IMG/VR virus record: IMGVR_UViG_3300044691_000355
Span: 1-64,000 of that record
DNA from: a virus
Length of the DNA: 64,000 bases
Reading direction: 5' to 3' (one strand)
The notes beneath the pieces were generated by a model. That model was not told the DNA's origin and did not search any database. It saw nothing but the letters and a program-made list of their open reading frames with translations. A program made the translations under genes and the position numbers. Positions 39,943-47,764 of this stretch are shown piece after piece; position 1 is the stretch's first letter; every line of letters starts with the position of its first letter.

Positions 39943-40268
39943 GTGTTCGCAATCGAGGGATAGGTGCGCACTGGCAGGATGCCCGACCAGTCCAAGATTT
40001 TTTCTGGGTTGCTCGTGGCGCACGACACGCCGATGGCGTAGTCGTTGTAATCCACGCCAGCCGATACCGGCAGCAGCACTTGTGTGCTGGTGGAGCCGAG
40101 CACGGCGGTGCCCAAGATCAAGCCAGCCCCGTTGGTGTCGGTGCCCCAGATATGATTGAGAACGACCGTCGGCGCGCCGGTCAGGGTTTCCCCAACCAGC
40201 AGCCCCAATGCAAAGTTGAACACCAGTTCAACCGCTTCCAGGGGTGCTTTTTCACTGAATCGCTGCAT
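39939..40268 (-). CDS. Virion protein of unknown role
   Basis: 109 residues. V-F-N-F-A-L-G-L-L-V-G-E-T-L-T-G-A and the late D-Y-A-I-G-V-S-C-A-T-S-N-P-E-K fit small beta-sandwich adaptor-type proteins often found beside fibre or head genes. ATGA-coupled to the protease gene. Role uncertain. Confidence 0.55.
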   Translation of the reverse strand: MQRFSEKAPLEAVELVFNFALGLLVGETLTGAPTVVLNHIWGTDTNGAGLILGTAVLGSTSTQVLLPVSAGVDYNDYAIGVSCATSNPEKILDWSGILPVRTYPSIANT

Positions 40269-40282
40269 GTCTTAATTCCTTT

Positions 40283-41860
40283 TCAAGGTGATCGCGTCCA
40301 CGTGACTTCACGCGCGGGCGCGCTCATCGCGGCTTCGGCGGGGGGCACGTAGGAGACGGTGAAATTTCGCGCACCGAGCTGTGCCTGCGCCGCCGCCTCA
40401 TACGAAGCGGTGAAATTTCGCGCAGGGATATCGATGACGAAGGGGCCTGGCCCTTGGCTGGTCGCGGTGGTCGATAAGATCGAATGCAGCGTGTCGGGCG
40501 CTTCATGCGCGCCCAAGGCCGCAGCCACGCTCAAGAGACTCTGCGCAATCAGCGCATCCGCCCCTTCCACCACAATCGCATTGGCGGCTTCGAGCAACTG
40601 CGCGAAACTCGTAATCGTATCCGGCGCTTCCGTGCGGGTAAGACTCGCGCCCACGGTGAGCGAGAGCGCGGCGGCGAGCGCATCAGGGCCTTCCGTTTTT
40701 GTCAGCAGCGCCGTGATCGGCACCGCACCTGAAACGGCGATGAGCGTATCTGCGCCTTCGAGAATCGCAGCGTTGATCACTTCGGGCAGCGTTGCCGCAG
40801 CACTGAGTGTGTCGCCGCCTTCGGTCTTCGCGAGGCTGATCGCTTCAGGCAGCGTGGCGGCGGCGCTGATCGTATCGGGCGCTTCGGTGATCGATGCATT
40901 GATCGGCGTGCCGCTCAGACTCGCCGCTGCGCTGATCGTATCGGCGGCCTCGGTCAAGGCCGCATTCAAACTTTCAGGCAGCGTGGCCGCCGCCGCAATC
41001 GAATCAGCACCTTCGGTCAGCGCGCAAGCAATCGCTTCGGGCAGCGTTGCGGCTGCGCTCGACGTGTCGGCCCCTTCGGTCACGCTTAAAGACGCAACCG
41101 ACACGGGCGCGCCTGCCGTTGCGCTTAAGGTATCTGCGCCCTCCGTCACCCCGGCGTTGAGAACCTCGGGCAACGTGACAGCGGATGCGAGCGTGTCCGC
41201 ACCTTCCGTATCGGTGAGCGCCATCGCTTCCGGCAGCGTGGCACTCGCTGCAATCGTGTCCGCACCTTCCGTTCTGCTCAGCGCTACCGCAACCGGCAGC
41301 GTGGCACTTGATGCAACAGTGTCAGCGCCCTCGGTGTCGGTGAGCGTGACGGCAGCGGGCAGCATCACCGCCGCACTCAAGGTGTCGCCGCCCTCGACTA
41401 TCGATGCGCTTACCACCTCGGGCAGCGTCGCGGTCGAGCTGCTGGTGTCTGCGCCTTCCGTCTTTGACAGGCTCACCGCAACCGGCAAGGTCGCGGCGGC
41501 ACTGATTGTGTCGGCACCCTCCGTGACGCCTGCGCTTGCGCCCGCTGGCGCTATTGCGGCTGCGGCAATCGTGTCCGCACCTTCGACAAGAGCGGCGGCA
41601 GCACCGGCTGGCGCGCTCGCGGCCGAACTGATCGAATCAGCACCTTCGGTGATGCTCGCGCTGATCGCTTCGGGGAGCGTCGCCCCCGCGCTTAAGGCAT
41701 CTGCGCCTTCAGTCTTCGCCAAGTTAACCGCAACCGGCAGCGTCGCAGCGGCGCTTGAAGTGTCCGCGCCTTCGGTGGCGGCAAGGGCCGCATTCGTGCC
41801 GCCCGATACGGCAGGCAAGTCCCAGTCGAACCACTTTTGAATGAGAAGATCGAGGCTCAC
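40283..41860 (-). CDS. TEGADT tandem-repeat protein
   Basis: 525 residues. After a 28-residue start (MSLDLLIQKWFDWDLPAVSG), about 21 copies of a 21-residue unit follow, consensus TEGADT-[IL]-SAAATLP-[EV]-A-[IV]-x-[AL]. The last five drift (TEAPDTI, VEGADAL). The C-terminus carries three more short repeats (ARNFTASYE, ARNFTVSYV, AREVTWTRS). Ala/Thr-rich alternating patterns with an invariant E-[GA]-x-D suggest a beta-solenoid or calcium-stabilised rod, perhaps a head fibre. No known domain. Confidence 0.75.
   Translation of the reverse strand: MSLDLLIQKWFDWDLPAVSGGTNAALAATEGADTSSAAATLPVAVNLAKTEGADALSAGATLPEAISASITEGADSISSAASAPAGAAAALVEGADTIAAAAIAPAGASAGVTEGADTISAAATLPVAVSLSKTEGADTSSSTATLPEVVSASIVEGGDTLSAAVMLPAAVTLTDTEGADTVASSATLPVAVALSRTEGADTIAASATLPEAMALTDTEGADTLASAVTLPEVLNAGVTEGADTLSATAGAPVSVASLSVTEGADTSSAAATLPEAIACALTEGADSIAAAATLPESLNAALTEAADTISAAASLSGTPINASITEAPDTISAAATLPEAISLAKTEGGDTLSAAATLPEVINAAILEGADTLIAVSGAVPITALLTKTEGPDALAAALSLTVGASLTRTEAPDTITSFAQLLEAANAIVVEGADALIAQSLLSVAAALGAHEAPDTLHSILSTTATSQGPGPFVIDIPARNFTASYEAAAQAQLGARNFTVSYVPPAEAAMSAPAREVTWTRSP
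40444..41776 (-). repeat. About 21 degenerate 63-bp tandem repeats
   Basis: The DNA repeats encode the 21-residue units of the TEGADT protein. Units differ by many third-position changes while the protein consensus is kept, so they were selected as protein and are not recent copies. Confidence 0.7.
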
Positions 41861-41861
41861 G

Positions 41862-42572
41862 CTAGAACCACTCGGCTATGTTCAGCCCCATCGCTAATCC
41901 CCCTTGACGGCCGCGACGTTTCATCGCTCCAGGGGGTGGCTTGCCAGCGACTGCGGCGGACTTGAACGCAACCGTCGCAATGGTCCAAACATCAGATGAG
42001 GCCATCGTGGCCGTGGCGTTTGCGGTGCCCAGCGCTGAGGTCGTGGTCTGACTCATCGCGTAGAAGAAACCGGCGTGCTGGTCGAGGAGGACCGTGAACC
42101 CAGGTCCAGGGGTTATTGCCTCCCCGCTGCTCGGCTGGATGACGGAGAGGATGAGATCAGTGGCATTGGCCAGAGTCCCCATCGCCATCGATATGGCCGT
42201 GGTCGCGCCGACCGTGAGGGCGCTGGCAACAGCGCCAGGGGTGCCGTCCGTGTAGCCACTGGTCGGACAACCGGCCAGCTCATATGCAATTGCCTCACAC
42301 GCGATGCTCGGGTTGATGGTGAACGTGCCGGAGGAAGTCACCACGGGGGCGACAAAAATCCACGAACCATTGTTATTTGCTGTGTCGATGCAGCTAGCAA
42401 CATTCGCGTAGCTGTTTGGGGGCGACTGGTTGTCGGAACACGACTCAGACGGCTGGACGTTGGTCGCCAACACCACAATCAAGTTGCCGACCGTGGGGGC
42501 CGATGGGAACGAGATACCCCCGCCCCCTGCGATAAAACCTGTCTGTTGAACGATGCTCGGTGCGCCGCTCAC
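41862..42572 (-). CDS. Beta-rich virion protein, unknown
   Basis: 236 residues. G-N-L-I-V-V-L-A-T, A-Y-E-L-A-G-C and a late W-T-I-A-T-V-A-F-K resemble beta-sandwich proteins with alternating strands. Ends in a basic Gly-rich stretch and NIAEWF. Between the repeat protein and 42573-43607, so likely a virion surface or fibre part. Confidence 0.55.
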   Translation of the reverse strand: MSGAPSIVQQTGFIAGGGGISFPSAPTVGNLIVVLATNVQPSESCSDNQSPPNSYANVASCIDTANNNGSWIFVAPVVTSSGTFTINPSIACEAIAYELAGCPTSGYTDGTPGAVASALTVGATTAISMAMGTLANATDLILSVIQPSSGEAITPGPGFTVLLDQHAGFFYAMSQTTTSALGTANATATMASSDVWTIATVAFKSAAVAGKPPPGAMKRRGRQGGLAMGLNIAEWF

Positions 42573-43607
42573 CTAGATGCTCGCGTTAATGCATTCCGCC
42601 GCGACAATCGTGTTCGTGCCCGAGAAGGAGGTTCCGCCGTTGACGGAAACTCCCAAAATAGAACCTGCTGGCGTCGAGTTAAATCCGCTGGATACGGTTG
42701 TTATTAGTCTAATGCCTCCGACATTGACAGGAGTCGATGCGAGACCCGTTACCGCTAGAAAGCTAAGTAGCTTCAAGTTTCCAACCACTACGGCTGAGGT
42801 ACCCGAACCCACCGTGCGGAAATGTAATTCCAATTCAAATTTACCGGTGTCCGCAACAGCGGTGCCTGCGCCGAATGTAAAGGTCAGAATAGCTGTATCG
42901 GCAGTGGTTCCTGCTGTGCCATAACGCACAGTGACAACGAACGCCGCTGTGCCCGCAGCGGTCTTCACCATATCGAATATGAGTCGATACTTAGTCCCCA
43001 CCACAGGGCCGCCCGCACCCAACGCAATCGCCGATCCCGCCAGATATGTGTCGGCGGCAAAGCCCGCGCTGACCGTGGATACAGAACGATTCGACAGGGT
43101 CGCGAGCGCATACTTCACGCCCAATGCGGCCGATGCAGCGGCCATGAGCGAGGTGCCATCTGCGCCAACCGGAATGCGGTCAGGGCCGGTGTCAAAGCCG
43201 ATCAAGTCGCCCTTCGTCGTCAAGGGCAATCCCAGCGTTTCAACCAGGCCCGCAGCGCTGTACTTAGTCCACACGCCCAGCTCATCGAAGATTACTGACT
43301 CACCGGGCAGCAGCGTACCGTTCCACAGGCTTTCCGCCGTTGTGCCGTCGAAATGCTCTACCAGAACCGTGGTTGACACCGTCGCATGCGTGTTGTTGAT
43401 ATCGAGCAGCTTGACGTTGCGCTGCACGCTTGAGCCAGGAGAGCCGACAACCGTCGTCGTGGTGGCAGTCGAGATACTCGCGGTGTTCGTGCGCCCCGGC
43501 GTAATGACCCCGGAGGCATTGTCCATATGCGATTCGTGAACATCGAGCGCCGCCGCCGATCCGGTCGTGACACGGACGATGTCGGAGACCGAGGTAAGCA
43601 GCAGCAT
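42573..43607 (-). CDS. Beta-rich virion protein, fibre-like
   Basis: 344 residues. Two parts: a first domain with S-D-I-V-R-V-T-T, V-K-L-L-D-I-N-N and L-P-G-E-S-V-I-F-D-E-L-G-V-W, and a fibre-like second domain after PLTTKGDLIGFDTGPDRIPV (the T-T-K-G-D-L linker is common in phage fibres). C-terminal half beta-sandwich. Likely exposed on head or tail. Confidence 0.6.
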   Translation of the reverse strand: MLLLTSVSDIVRVTTGSAAALDVHESHMDNASGVITPGRTNTASISTATTTTVVGSPGSSVQRNVKLLDINNTHATVSTTVLVEHFDGTTAESLWNGTLLPGESVIFDELGVWTKYSAAGLVETLGLPLTTKGDLIGFDTGPDRIPVGADGTSLMAAASAALGVKYALATLSNRSVSTVSAGFAADTYLAGSAIALGAGGPVVGTKYRLIFDMVKTAAGTAAFVVTVRYGTAGTTADTAILTFTFGAGTAVADTGKFELELHFRTVGSGTSAVVVGNLKLLSFLAVTGLASTPVNVGGIRLITTVSSGFNSTPAGSILGVSVNGGTSFSGTNTIVAAECINASI

Positions 43608-43615
43608 GAGAGCTT

Positions 43616-43804
43616 TTACGCCTTCGGCGCGAGGGCTGCGGCAGCGTCGTCGTGGGCTTTCTTCTCAACCGCGATCTGCGCGTCGAGTACGATCTTCTCC
43701 ACCGCACTGAGCGCGGCGAGCAGAACGACCGAGTCCTCATCCGTGTGAGTCGCGATAGAGGCGATCCCTTCCGCCACGATCTGAATCTTTTTTGCGATAT
43801 CCAT
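43616..43804 (-). CDS. Small helical protein
   Basis: 62 residues, helical (IAKKIQIVAEGIASIATHTD) and Ala/Lys-rich at the end. Part of the virion-protein block by position only. No motif. Confidence 0.5.
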   Translation of the reverse strand: MDIAKKIQIVAEGIASIATHTDEDSVVLLAALSAVEKIVLDAQIAVEKKAHDDAAAALAPKA

Positions 43805-43816
43805 GGGCTAACTTCC

Positions 43817-44221
43817 TTACGCGTTCGCGGAGGTGAGGGTGAAGGTGTTGACCGTCCAGGCCTGCGCGCTCGCAGCGACCGGATTGTCCATGGTCATATC
43901 CCCACCGCCGCCCGTGGCGGTCACGCTGCCTTGAACGTGGCACGTCGTTCCGGTGCTGTCATAAATACGGAAGTATCCGACCGTTCCCGCAGCGCTAAAT
44001 GTGCCGGTCCATGTGCCCGCTTTCGCCTTCGCGCCAGCAGAGGCATTCGCCAGCCAGTCAGAGGGCAACGCCTGCGAGGCGAGGTTGGTGCCGCTCGCAG
44101 CGGTCGCGCACGTGGCTGGCTCCGCGCCCGTGTAGAACTTGAGCAACGGCGCAGTGCTGATCGTGGTCTCGATTTGATCGAGCTTGGCGTTGAGCACTGT
44201 TTGGCTGTATTGCAGGGCCAT
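43817..44221 (-). CDS. Conserved virion-region protein
   Basis: 134 residues. P-L-L-K-F-Y-T-G-A-E-P-A-T-C-A-T-A-A-S-G-T-N-L-A, then L-P-S-D-W and a beta-rich end (GTVGYFRIYDSTGTTCHVQG) match a conserved phage family next to head genes. Probably a decoration or fibre-attachment protein; function not established. Confidence 0.6.
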   Translation of the reverse strand: MALQYSQTVLNAKLDQIETTISTAPLLKFYTGAEPATCATAASGTNLASQALPSDWLANASAGAKAKAGTWTGTFSAAGTVGYFRIYDSTGTTCHVQGSVTATGGGGDMTMDNPVAASAQAWTVNTFTLTSANA

Positions 44222-44245
44222 GAATACGTTCTCCGGTGAAATTCT

Positions 44246-45079
44246 TTAAACGATGATTTCTGCCCAGCAGCGGCATTCCCAAATGCACCCAGGATGAAAG
44301 CGCATCAGTCGGCCGCTCTCTTCGATCTCGGGCGGGTTGGCCCACTCGCATACGCGGCCGTCCATCGCGCGATGATTCGGGCGAGTCACATGATCTTTGG
44401 TCGCGCGCCAGCGGTAGGTCGGAAGCCCGGCGATGCTCGCGCGTGCTTGGGTCAAATTCGATGCGGTGCGCGACACCTCGGTGCGTGCGATCAGCCGCGC
44501 GTGCGCTGCGCTCACCTCGCCTGAGCGCTCGATCTCGCGCACGATCCTTCCTAATCGCTCGCCCTCGATCAGGCCGGTCAAGGTGAGGCGTTGCACACGC
44601 TGCGCAGCTTCGATGGGCAAGGAGGCAATCAATTCGGTTTGCTCGGCCATGAGTTTGGCCATCACTGCGCCGACTTGCGTGTCACGGATTTCTTGCGCGA
44701 CGCCAGCGGACATGCTCTTGGCCAGCGCGCGCCAGGTTTCGATATCGCGCGCGTTGACTTCCTCGATCATCCTGGCCGATGCTTTTTTGGCCCATGGCCG
44801 AAGCACCTGGCTGTAGGCGTGCAGCACCGAGACCAGCTCTTCGTTACCCGCCCTTTGGGCGGCGGGGAACGCATTGATCAGATGCCCGATGTGTTCACCC
44901 ACCTTGCCGAGCGAACGCTCGAATTCTTCCGTCGCGCGGCCGATCCGTGGCTTGCCTCGCGCTCGCTTCGCGCGCGCATCCATGGCGCGGTGACGCTGCG
45001 CCCGCGAGCCAAGGGAGTACGTTAGGTGGCCGCACGTGAGCAGCGGCACGAATTTCGGTTTCGGTTTCGCCGCGATCAC
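44246..45079 (-). CDS. Mu F-like minor head protein
   Basis: 277 residues from GTG 45079, which overlaps the previous stop (GTGA). I-A-R-T-E-V-S-R-T-A-S-N, Y-R-W-R-A-T-K-D, R-P-N-H-R-A-M-D-G-R-V and the terminal H-P-G-C-I-W-E-C-R-C are the Mu F/SPP1 gp7 signatures. Needed for head morphogenesis; some relatives are ejected. Confidence 0.8.
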   Translation of the reverse strand: MIAAKPKPKFVPLLTCGHLTYSLGSRAQRHRAMDARAKRARGKPRIGRATEEFERSLGKVGEHIGHLINAFPAAQRAGNEELVSVLHAYSQVLRPWAKKASARMIEEVNARDIETWRALAKSMSAGVAQEIRDTQVGAVMAKLMAEQTELIASLPIEAAQRVQRLTLTGLIEGERLGRIVREIERSGEVSAAHARLIARTEVSRTASNLTQARASIAGLPTYRWRATKDHVTRPNHRAMDGRVCEWANPPEIEESGRLMRFHPGCIWECRCWAEIIV

Positions 45080-45258
45080 GGCGTTGTCGGCGGCGTCACC
45101 ACGGCATTGATCAGTGCATCGGCGTACCCGACGCACACTCGCGCAAGGTCTGCGGGATCATTGCGTGCGCCGCGCACGATGGCAGCGGTCAGGAAGACCC
45201 CCGCGAGCGCGAGGCGCAAGACTTGATCGCGATCTTCAAAATCGATGGGCTCACTCAT
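45076..45258 (-). CDS. Small protein, possible membrane segment
   Basis: 60 residues. DQVLRLALAGVFLTAAIVRG is hydrophobic, then V-C-V-G-Y-A-D-A-L-I-N-A-V-V. No family recognised. ATGA/GTGA overlaps on both sides. Confidence 0.55.
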   Translation of the reverse strand: MSEPIDFEDRDQVLRLALAGVFLTAAIVRGARNDPADLARVCVGYADALINAVVTPPTTP

Positions 45259-45389
45259 TCCGTCTCATCCTCGTCTTCGTCGATGGGCTCATCATCAAAC
45301 GGATACTCCATGCCCTCGGGCAGATGCGCTTCGACCGGCTGATAGTCGTTCAAGCGCTTGATGAAATCCTCGGAGACTTTCTCGGTCAT
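45255..45389 (-). CDS. 44-residue acidic protein
   Basis: Encodes MTEKVSEDFIKRLNDYQPVE then an acidic end (D-D-E-P-I-D-E-D-E-D-E-T-E). The frame fits exactly between the stop of the kinase/ART gene and the start of the next gene, with ATGA at both ends (45386-45389 and 45255-45258). Too short for usual thresholds. Could be a small virion component or chaperone; inference. Confidence 0.55.
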   Translation of the reverse strand: MTEKVSEDFIKRLNDYQPVEAHLPEGMEYPFDDEPIDEDEDETE

Positions 45390-47764
45390 AACAGCGCTCC
45401 TTGAGCGGGGGCCTTCACGCGCGGCTTGCGTAGCTTCGGCGGTTGCACCGATGAACTGACCGCCGTGGCATGCACCACGATTCGCGCGAGTTCGCCCTCG
45501 CCTTTCGTGACCTTGGTGATTTTGAAGACCGTGCCCCGTGGCAGCAGCGCTTCGGCCTCGCCGTCGGCGAATGGCACGTCAGTGCCGTTATGCTGATTGG
45601 CCAATTTGCCGAAGGTGGGGATGGATAGGAACTTGAATCCCTTCGGGATGGTGATATGCATCAGCCCGTCTTTACTGAACACGTGCGCCACGCTCTTGGC
45701 GAACGAGGTGGAGCAATACGCGTGATCCATCATCGTGTCACCGACGCCGATGGATTCAACAAGGATGCGGGGAAGGCCGCGCGCGACCAGCAGCTTGCGC
45801 GGCGAGCCCTTCACGGCCTGCATGGCTGTATCGATGCCACGGATGTACGTCTGCATGTAGCTCGACACTGCGTCGAGATTGCCTTGGCTACGACGCAAAT
45901 CATCGTTGATCGAAGAACCTCCGGTGTACTTGACGACCCCGTCGATGATCTCGGGCGTAGGATCTGGCGGCGGCATCTTGAATGCGCGCTCGGCGAGGCG
46001 TGAGGCCTCTGTGCCGCTGCTGCCGCGCATTTTTATCAACATTTCAGGCAACGTCTTCGGATCAACGGGCTCAGGCGGCGCGTTGTTCGCTGCGGATGAC
46101 GCCGCGTAAGCCTGCGCTTCGGCCGTCGAGGCCTTCGTGTATTCCGCTTGCCACGTCGCTTTCTCAGCCCCAGTCATGCTGGTGGAGGCGTACACGGTCG
46201 ATGCCATGTTGGTGAAGGCATCGAGCTTTTCGACGGCGGCGAAGTGTGCGGCCTTGAGTTTGTCCAGCTCCGTTTGCGGCTTCGCCGACATCTTTTGCGC
46301 GAGCTTCTGCTTCTCCAGCGCCGCATTCAGCGCAGCCTCTGCTGCGTTTTCGTTGAACTGCGCTTCACTCACCAGCGCTTTCAGATGCGCGAGCTGCTCG
46401 GGGATGGCAGTCCCTGACGTGAACGCTTGAACGAGCCGCATGACAGCCGCTTCGTTCTCGGCGCGCGCCTCCAGATGCGCCGCCTGCAACTCCTGCAACG
46501 GCGTGAGAGGCGCGGGCGCATTCATCTGATTGACGTAGGTTTGCATCACTGAGCCGAAATGCGCGAGCGTCGCGGGCCCATCGGCCTGCGCGGCGTTCAT
46601 GATCTGAAGGAATTTCTTCGGTGAAGATTTGCCGTACAGGTACAGCTCGTGCACGCCGTATTGCAGATTGCCGACCCACAGCTTGGTCGCCTCGGTCACC
46701 TCGAAATTTTCCTGCACGTGCTTGAGCGAGCCCGCTTCGGCGGAATACGTGAAATCGAGTTTCTGCGCCGCCTGGGTGTCGAGTTGCTCCAACTCCAACA
46801 CCTTATCGGTCTCGGCATCTGCCTTGTACGCGGCTTGAAGCGCCTCTTGAATACGCTTCTTCTCCAGCACCGCTGCCTGATGCAGCGCCGCTTTCTCTTT
46901 CGCATACGCCATCGCGGTGCCTGTCACCGTCGGCGGGAAGAGCTGATTGAAACTGCCTTTGGTCCACTTGCCGGTCGCGTCGCGCTTCTGATCGGGGTCG
47001 AAATGATTCTTCTCATCATCGCGAGTCACACCGATCAATGCGGCGCGGCGCGCAAAGAACGTGCGCGCCAGCGTCGCGGAATTCTTCAAGCCGGAGGCGA
47101 CGAATGCGCCCTCAATGGCATTGCTATCAAGGCCGCGCACGCGCTCAAGCGCCGTATCAAAGGCCTTCGGGTCCAAGCGGCGCAACTGATTGAACACGGC
47201 ACCGGAGGGTAAATGCTCGCGCATCAGGCTCGACTTCTCGCTCACATCGGCGTCGTAGTCCTTATGCTGCCCCTGCGCGCGAAATTCAAACGCGCCGCCC
47301 AGATCGAGCTGCACCAAGTGACCTTGCGCGTCTTGCGCGATGTTCGAGTAATCAATTCCCAGCACGTCCCAGTTTTTGGTGAGCACGGCCGCGTAATACA
47401 TGGTCGCCAAGTCCACGCGCCGCTCAGCGTCGAGGAGCTGCACCGCGCCGGGCCACTTCACGGGCTTCGCCTCAATCCACGGGGAGACCAAGGCCTCCTT
47501 GCCGTGCACGGATTCGACATGCGGCATCGTGGTGCGCACACCCAACTGTCCGACCAGCGCGCTGGCGAGCGCCTCGCTGCGGCCCTGATCGGGGTTTGCG
47601 TAGAATTTGATGTAGTGCTTCTGACCCGCACTCGTGAACACGCCGCCGGGGTTTGAACCTAACTGCGCGCCGCTCTTCGTCCAGCGGCCTTGCGTGTCGC
47701 GCTTCTCAGCAGGATCAAAGCCGTCGTATGCCCTCGCGACGCGCGCATCCCACTGAGCGCTCAC
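45386..47764 (-). CDS. Kinase-fold and ADP-ribosyltransferase fusion protein
   Basis: 792 residues. Tag FDPAEKRDTQGRW at 16-28. About 45-235: kinase-like/HipA-like fold (K in H-Y-I-K-F-Y, S-P-W-I-E-A-K-P, N-W-D-V-L-G-I-D-Y-S-N as catalytic-loop-like, L-D-L-G-G-A-F as DFG-like). Second tag FDPDQKRDATGKW at 255-267. Coiled-coil rich part 285-600. About 605-775: mono-ADP-ribosyltransferase of the R-S-E type (V-A-R-G-L-P; C-S-T-S-F-A; D-G-E-A-E-A-L-L). Between minor head and portal genes, so probably packaged with the DNA, like T4 Alt. Confidence 0.75.
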   Translation of the reverse strand: MSAQWDARVARAYDGFDPAEKRDTQGRWTKSGAQLGSNPGGVFTSAGQKHYIKFYANPDQGRSEALASALVGQLGVRTTMPHVESVHGKEALVSPWIEAKPVKWPGAVQLLDAERRVDLATMYYAAVLTKNWDVLGIDYSNIAQDAQGHLVQLDLGGAFEFRAQGQHKDYDADVSEKSSLMREHLPSGAVFNQLRRLDPKAFDTALERVRGLDSNAIEGAFVASGLKNSATLARTFFARRAALIGVTRDDEKNHFDPDQKRDATGKWTKGSFNQLFPPTVTGTAMAYAKEKAALHQAAVLEKKRIQEALQAAYKADAETDKVLELEQLDTQAAQKLDFTYSAEAGSLKHVQENFEVTEATKLWVGNLQYGVHELYLYGKSSPKKFLQIMNAAQADGPATLAHFGSVMQTYVNQMNAPAPLTPLQELQAAHLEARAENEAAVMRLVQAFTSGTAIPEQLAHLKALVSEAQFNENAAEAALNAALEKQKLAQKMSAKPQTELDKLKAAHFAAVEKLDAFTNMASTVYASTSMTGAEKATWQAEYTKASTAEAQAYAASSAANNAPPEPVDPKTLPEMLIKMRGSSGTEASRLAERAFKMPPPDPTPEIIDGVVKYTGGSSINDDLRRSQGNLDAVSSYMQTYIRGIDTAMQAVKGSPRKLLVARGLPRILVESIGVGDTMMDHAYCSTSFAKSVAHVFSKDGLMHITIPKGFKFLSIPTFGKLANQHNGTDVPFADGEAEALLPRGTVFKITKVTKGEGELARIVVHATAVSSSVQPPKLRKPRVKAPAQGALL

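Noticed and set aside
40444-41776. Regular spaced repeats that could look like a CRISPR array
   Set aside because: No conserved direct repeat with unique spacers; the 63-bp units are in-frame protein repeats.
40359-41840. 493-codon open frame on the plus strand antisense to the repeat protein
   Set aside because: It arises from the repetitive low-stop codon use of the TEGADT gene; it has no ribosome site, no domain, and the operon runs leftward.
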